Assembly (NCBI GenBank): GCA_045598705.1
Contig: JAZLMM010000049.1
Coordinates: 1-64,000 of the forward strand
Reading direction: 5' to 3'
From: Scatonaster sp045598705
GTDB lineage: Bacteria; Bacillota; Clostridia; Saccharofermentanales; Saccharofermentanaceae
DNA: 64,000 nt
Each line of letters begins with the position of its first letter. Positions within the stretch are counted from its first letter, which is position 1. Below the pieces are notes generated by a model. The model ran no database searches and was not told the origin of the DNA. It saw only the letters and a program-made list of their open reading frames with translations. Made by a program: the position numbers and the translations under genes. Of the stretch, positions 61,153 to 64,000 are shown in pieces.

Positions 61153-63000
61153 CTACATCTCGTCTGAATCAACAATTCCCACCATGCGCATGAGATACTT
61201 CGCATTGGTTTCAGTGGACATTCCATCTTTCAGCAAATAGTCAAAATGCATACCCTCTTCATCGAAGAATTCAGAGAAATGGTAGAAGCTAAGATCGACC
61301 TCATCCTGATCCGCCATTTTACAGAGTTCATAATCATGGGTAGACATCATACCGATAATCTGCGGCGCATGAAGTTTCTTGAGTACCGTCCACGCACCGT
61401 CTGTCCTATCTTTCGAATTCGTCCCGCGGAATATCTCATCGATCAGATAAAGAAGCGGTGTATTGGACTCCGAAGCACGGACAATACGCTCAATCTTCAG
61501 AAGTTCAGCATAGAAGGTCGAGACGCCTTCACCAAGATTATCCTCTATTCGCATGGATGCAGCCAGACGCATCATCGACAAAGAAAGAGACTGTGAAGGA
61601 CATGTAGCACCGGCAAAAGCAAGGACCGTATTGATACCCACTGTACGAAGGAGAGTGGTTTTACCAGACATATTCGAACCTGTAATCATGGCACATCCAT
61701 GGTCAAGGGAGAAGTCATTTCTAACCAATTTATGTGTTGGAATCAGTGGATGACCAATCTTTGTTCCGCGGAAGAATGGATGGTCTTCTTCCACAATTTC
61801 AGGAATACATCCATCTGGATAGATCGTCTTCAGAACAGAAAGACTCATCAGAGCTTCCCATTCTCCGATTGCAAGAAGCTTATCCGGAATCTCGCTTCCA
61901 GACTCCTCACGCCAACGATTAAGACGTCTAATACACATCTCATCATAGAGGAACACAAGATTCAGTACGAAATAAAGAAGCGGTTGCATCCTCGCCTGAA
62001 CCATAAGGCAGACCCGATAGAGTGAATTAAGCTGATTCGAAGCCGTCTGATTCTGGGTCTGTCCTTCTTTCTCTCCATAAAGACGATTCCGCAAAGACTG
62101 AAGGTAATCGGATTTCACGTCCACACGCTCGAGTTCAGTGAAAATCTTCGCATAGGCACGAAGCTCGGGATAGAACTTCTCAACAACCATAAACGAAGTA
62201 GCATGACGCTTATATGTAATCGTCATAAGACCGAACTGAATCAGAACGAATCCGGCGGTTACCATAAATATCTTACTATTGATGAAGATACTGAGAATTA
62301 AACTGATCCAGATGCCACAGGTTGCAAAGATCCTAGCAAAGATCATCCTCTTGCCGAACTCCTGAAGGCCCATCTTGATGAAACCAAGAAGTGCCGAGGG
62401 CGAACCCTTCTTCTTCACATTCATCTTCGTGGTCGCTTCCAACTCTTCCACTTTCTCATACTGTTCCGCAAGCTCAGATACGGCGGCTTGTCTTCTTAGA
62501 ATATCCTCTTTACTGATGTTCTCTTCAGAAGCACAAAGAAGCCATCGCTGTAGTTGTTTGCGACCATAAGCCGTATGACCGACATTAATTAATGCAAACA
62601 AGGAATTGGGACCAAATAGATCCAGATCACCGGCAAAAGGATGAGACTTCATGGCCAAATCTGATCCGTCATCTGTAATCTTCGTAAAATCATGCTGGGT
62701 ACGCGCGATATAGATATCATGTATCTCTTTAATAGCAAGACAGCGCTTATAAACCGCTTTCTTGCGGTTATGAAGCACAACAAAAACAATAAATAGTACA
62801 AATGCAATGCCGGAAGGAATAAGGAAAATCAGATTCTTCTTCCAGAAATAGAGTCCTATACCAAGTGCAGTCACAACAAAAGAAACGCCTCGCAAAGACG
62901 CTAGATGTTCATCTTGTTGCTCAATTATGTGAAGTTCTTCAGTTAGATAAGCCTGGCGCGCTTGCAGAACTTGATCTCGATTCTCGATAGTATTGCTCAT
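61153..63000 (-). CDS. Membrane-spanning MutS-like ATPase
   Basis: 615 residues. An N-terminal coiled segment is followed by two transmembrane helices (about 40-57 and 60-75), then a MutS core region, and a second hydrophobic pair near 216-256. The C-terminal ATPase domain has Walker A TGSNMSGKTTLL near 438-450, LAASMRIEDNLGEGVSTFYAEL, Walker B LLYLIDEIFRGTNSKDR and a MMSTHDYEL H-loop. The DNA mismatch-recognition domain of true MutS is absent. Function of this membrane MutS-related group is unknown. It overlaps nothing and lies 6 bp after the sirtuin gene. Confidence 0.85.
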   Translation of the reverse strand: MSNTIENRDQVLQARQAYLTEELHIIEQQDEHLASLRGVSFVVTALGIGLYFWKKNLIFLIPSGIAFVLFIVFVVLHNRKKAVYKRCLAIKEIHDIYIARTQHDFTKITDDGSDLAMKSHPFAGDLDLFGPNSLFALINVGHTAYGRKQLQRWLLCASEENISKEDILRRQAAVSELAEQYEKVEELEATTKMNVKKKGSPSALLGFIKMGLQEFGKRMIFARIFATCGIWISLILSIFINSKIFMVTAGFVLIQFGLMTITYKRHATSFMVVEKFYPELRAYAKIFTELERVDVKSDYLQSLRNRLYGEKEGQTQNQTASNQLNSLYRVCLMVQARMQPLLYFVLNLVFLYDEMCIRRLNRWREESGSEIPDKLLAIGEWEALMSLSVLKTIYPDGCIPEIVEEDHPFFRGTKIGHPLIPTHKLVRNDFSLDHGCAMITGSNMSGKTTLLRTVGINTVLAFAGATCPSQSLSLSMMRLAASMRIEDNLGEGVSTFYAELLKIERIVRASESNTPLLYLIDEIFRGTNSKDRTDGAWTVLKKLHAPQIIGMMSTHDYELCKMADQDEVDLSFYHFSEFFDEEGMHFDYLLKDGMSTETNAKYLMRMVGIVDSDEM

Positions 63001-63006
63001 GAAAGA

Positions 63007-63984
63007 TCAATCTTTCTTCTCATCTTTTGATTTTGAAGCTGCCGATTTACTTGTCGAAGTACGCGACTTGATTCCAGACTTCGTTTTAGACTGGGTTGCA
63101 GATGTCTTCGAAGTAGCCTTAGAAGTAGCATTAGTAGTAGATGACTTCGCCGTTTCTTTCTTCGCAGTGGACTTCTTCACCGTAGTCTTCTTGGTTGCAG
63201 TCTTCTTTCTCGGTATATACTTCGAAATTGCCTCATCAAGTACGGCACCGATACTGTCATGAATCGTCAGCATCGCCTGAAGATCCAGATAAGTAGAACT
63301 CTTGTTGATGATGACCACACGATCACTCTTAAGGAACTGCGCGAAAGTCGCAGCAGGATACACGGTCAGCGATGTACCACCAATAATCAGAAGATCCGCT
63401 TTCTTGATGGATTTGACGGCACGGTCAATATTCTCATGTTCCAGATGCTCTTCATAGAGCACAACATCCGGACGAACAATCGCGCCACACTTCTTACAAT
63501 GAGGGACGCCCTTGCTCTTCAGAACATAACTCAAGGAATACTTCTCGCCACATTCGAGGCAGTAATTACGGAATACAGAACCATGAAGTTCAACTGTGGT
63601 AGTACTTCCAGCCATCTGGTGAAGGTTATCGATATTCTGCGTAATCGTTGCCTTCAATTTACCTTGCTTCTCAAGGCGAACCAACGCACGATGCGCCTTA
63701 TTCGGTCTAGCTTTCGGATAGCAGAGCTTACGCTTATAGAAATCGAAGAACTCGTCAGGATGCGCCTCAAAGAACGAATGGCTGATGATATCAACAGGAC
63801 GATAAGAAAGTCCGCTCTCCTGGTTGAAAATACCCTCACCGCTTCGGAAATCTGGGATTCCACTCTCTGTAGACACACCAGCACCACCAAGGAATACGAT
63901 ATTATCGGATTCCTTAATCAATTGCCGAAGTTGAGCGATCTTATTCTCTCGCGCTCCCTCATATCGATCTAGTCTGGTTTCCAC
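63007..63984 (-). CDS. Sir2-family NAD-dependent protein deacylase with histone-H1-like tail
   Basis: A 325-residue sirtuin. NAD-binding GAGVSTESGIPDFRS is at 34-48, QNID at 116-119, catalytic H134 in ELHGS, and a zinc ribbon with C142, C145, C163 and C166. It should remove acetyl or other acyl groups from lysines using NAD. Residues 259-325 are an added tail of Lys, Ser, Thr and Ala (KKTATKKTTVKK pattern) resembling bacterial histone-H1-like proteins; bacterial sirtuins usually end near residue 245. Start is GTG at 63984 after AAAGGGG. Confidence 0.93.
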   Translation of the reverse strand: METRLDRYEGARENKIAQLRQLIKESDNIVFLGGAGVSTESGIPDFRSGEGIFNQESGLSYRPVDIISHSFFEAHPDEFFDFYKRKLCYPKARPNKAHRALVRLEKQGKLKATITQNIDNLHQMAGSTTTVELHGSVFRNYCLECGEKYSLSYVLKSKGVPHCKKCGAIVRPDVVLYEEHLEHENIDRAVKSIKKADLLIIGGTSLTVYPAATFAQFLKSDRVVIINKSSTYLDLQAMLTIHDSIGAVLDEAISKYIPRKKTATKKTTVKKSTAKKETAKSSTTNATSKATSKTSATQSKTKSGIKSRTSTSKSAASKSKDEKKD

Positions 63985-64000
63985 TTTAAGCCCCTTTATT

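Overview
The window reads as a chromosomal segment of a low-to-mid GC Firmicute, most likely an anaerobic member of Clostridia. This is inferred from four things: GGAGG-type ribosome binding sites, Clostridia-type families (DUF711+ACT pair, DUF4340/DUF5711 ABC operon, [FeFe]-hydrogenase-associated PHP/DRTGG/ATPase genes), LytR-CpsA-Psr and LTA-synthase-like envelope genes, and a HrcA/CIRCE-controlled groESL. I see no phage, transposon, CRISPR or rRNA. Most genes are on the minus strand, in tight operons with overlapping or near-overlapping ends.

Layout. 1-1.9 kb: the 5' part of htpG with a class IV aminotransferase, then a divergent promoter region. 2.1-6.5 kb (+): two GNAT acetyltransferases, argH, and a sugar-binding-protein-like/GGDEF diguanylate cyclase. 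6.5-9 kb (-): DUF711 protein, ACT protein, metallo-beta-lactamase-fold hydrolase. 9-18.5 kb (-): a likely long operon from a Gld-type ABC transporter (ATPase, permease, GldG-like) through DUF4340, a propeller protein and a CYTH protein to two flavoprotein oxidoreductases. 18.5-19.9 kb: acyl-ACP thioesterase and a small membrane protein. 19.9-22 kb: groES-groL. 22-29.3 kb: an envelope region with an LCP protein, an unusual three-gene sensor-like membrane module and an LTA-synthase-like protein. 29.5-29.7 kb: tRNA-Leu and initiator tRNA. 29.8-33.4 kb: a ComEA-like protein and a 909-residue acidic protein with an 18-bp tandem repeat.

33.4-37.6 kb: prfB, aminotransferase, Lrp regulator, malic enzyme. 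37.7-42.9 kb: an operon of hydrogenase-associated accessory and regulatory proteins. It includes a hydrogenase-like iron-sulfur protein that keeps the H-cluster cysteines but lacks the proton-relay cysteine, and catalytic HydA/NuoF genes are absent here. 43-45 kb: a long glutamine-synthetase-like enzyme. 45-50.7 kb: small proteins, ACT-hom, rdgB, and an RsmF-like methyltransferase. 50.7-55.3 kb: an M3 peptidase, argS, and a divergent MraY-like transferase. 55.3-59.8 kb: a self-contained kinase / VWA / PP2C / coiled-coil operon of the TerY-P (YegI-K-L) kind, with its own promoter and terminator; kinase and phosphatase carry C-terminal membrane anchors. 59.8-64 kb: lysA, a membrane MutS-like ATPase and a Sir2 deacylase with a histone-H1-like tail.

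The most promising candidates for undescribed biology are the membrane-tethered kinase/VWA/PP2C operon with its PIN-like N-terminal domain, the MFS-sensor/sigma-like module at 23.4-26.7 kb, and the orphan hydrogenase-sensor operon, which contains an apparent AUA start codon. All functional assignments come from reading the sequence; no database search was run.
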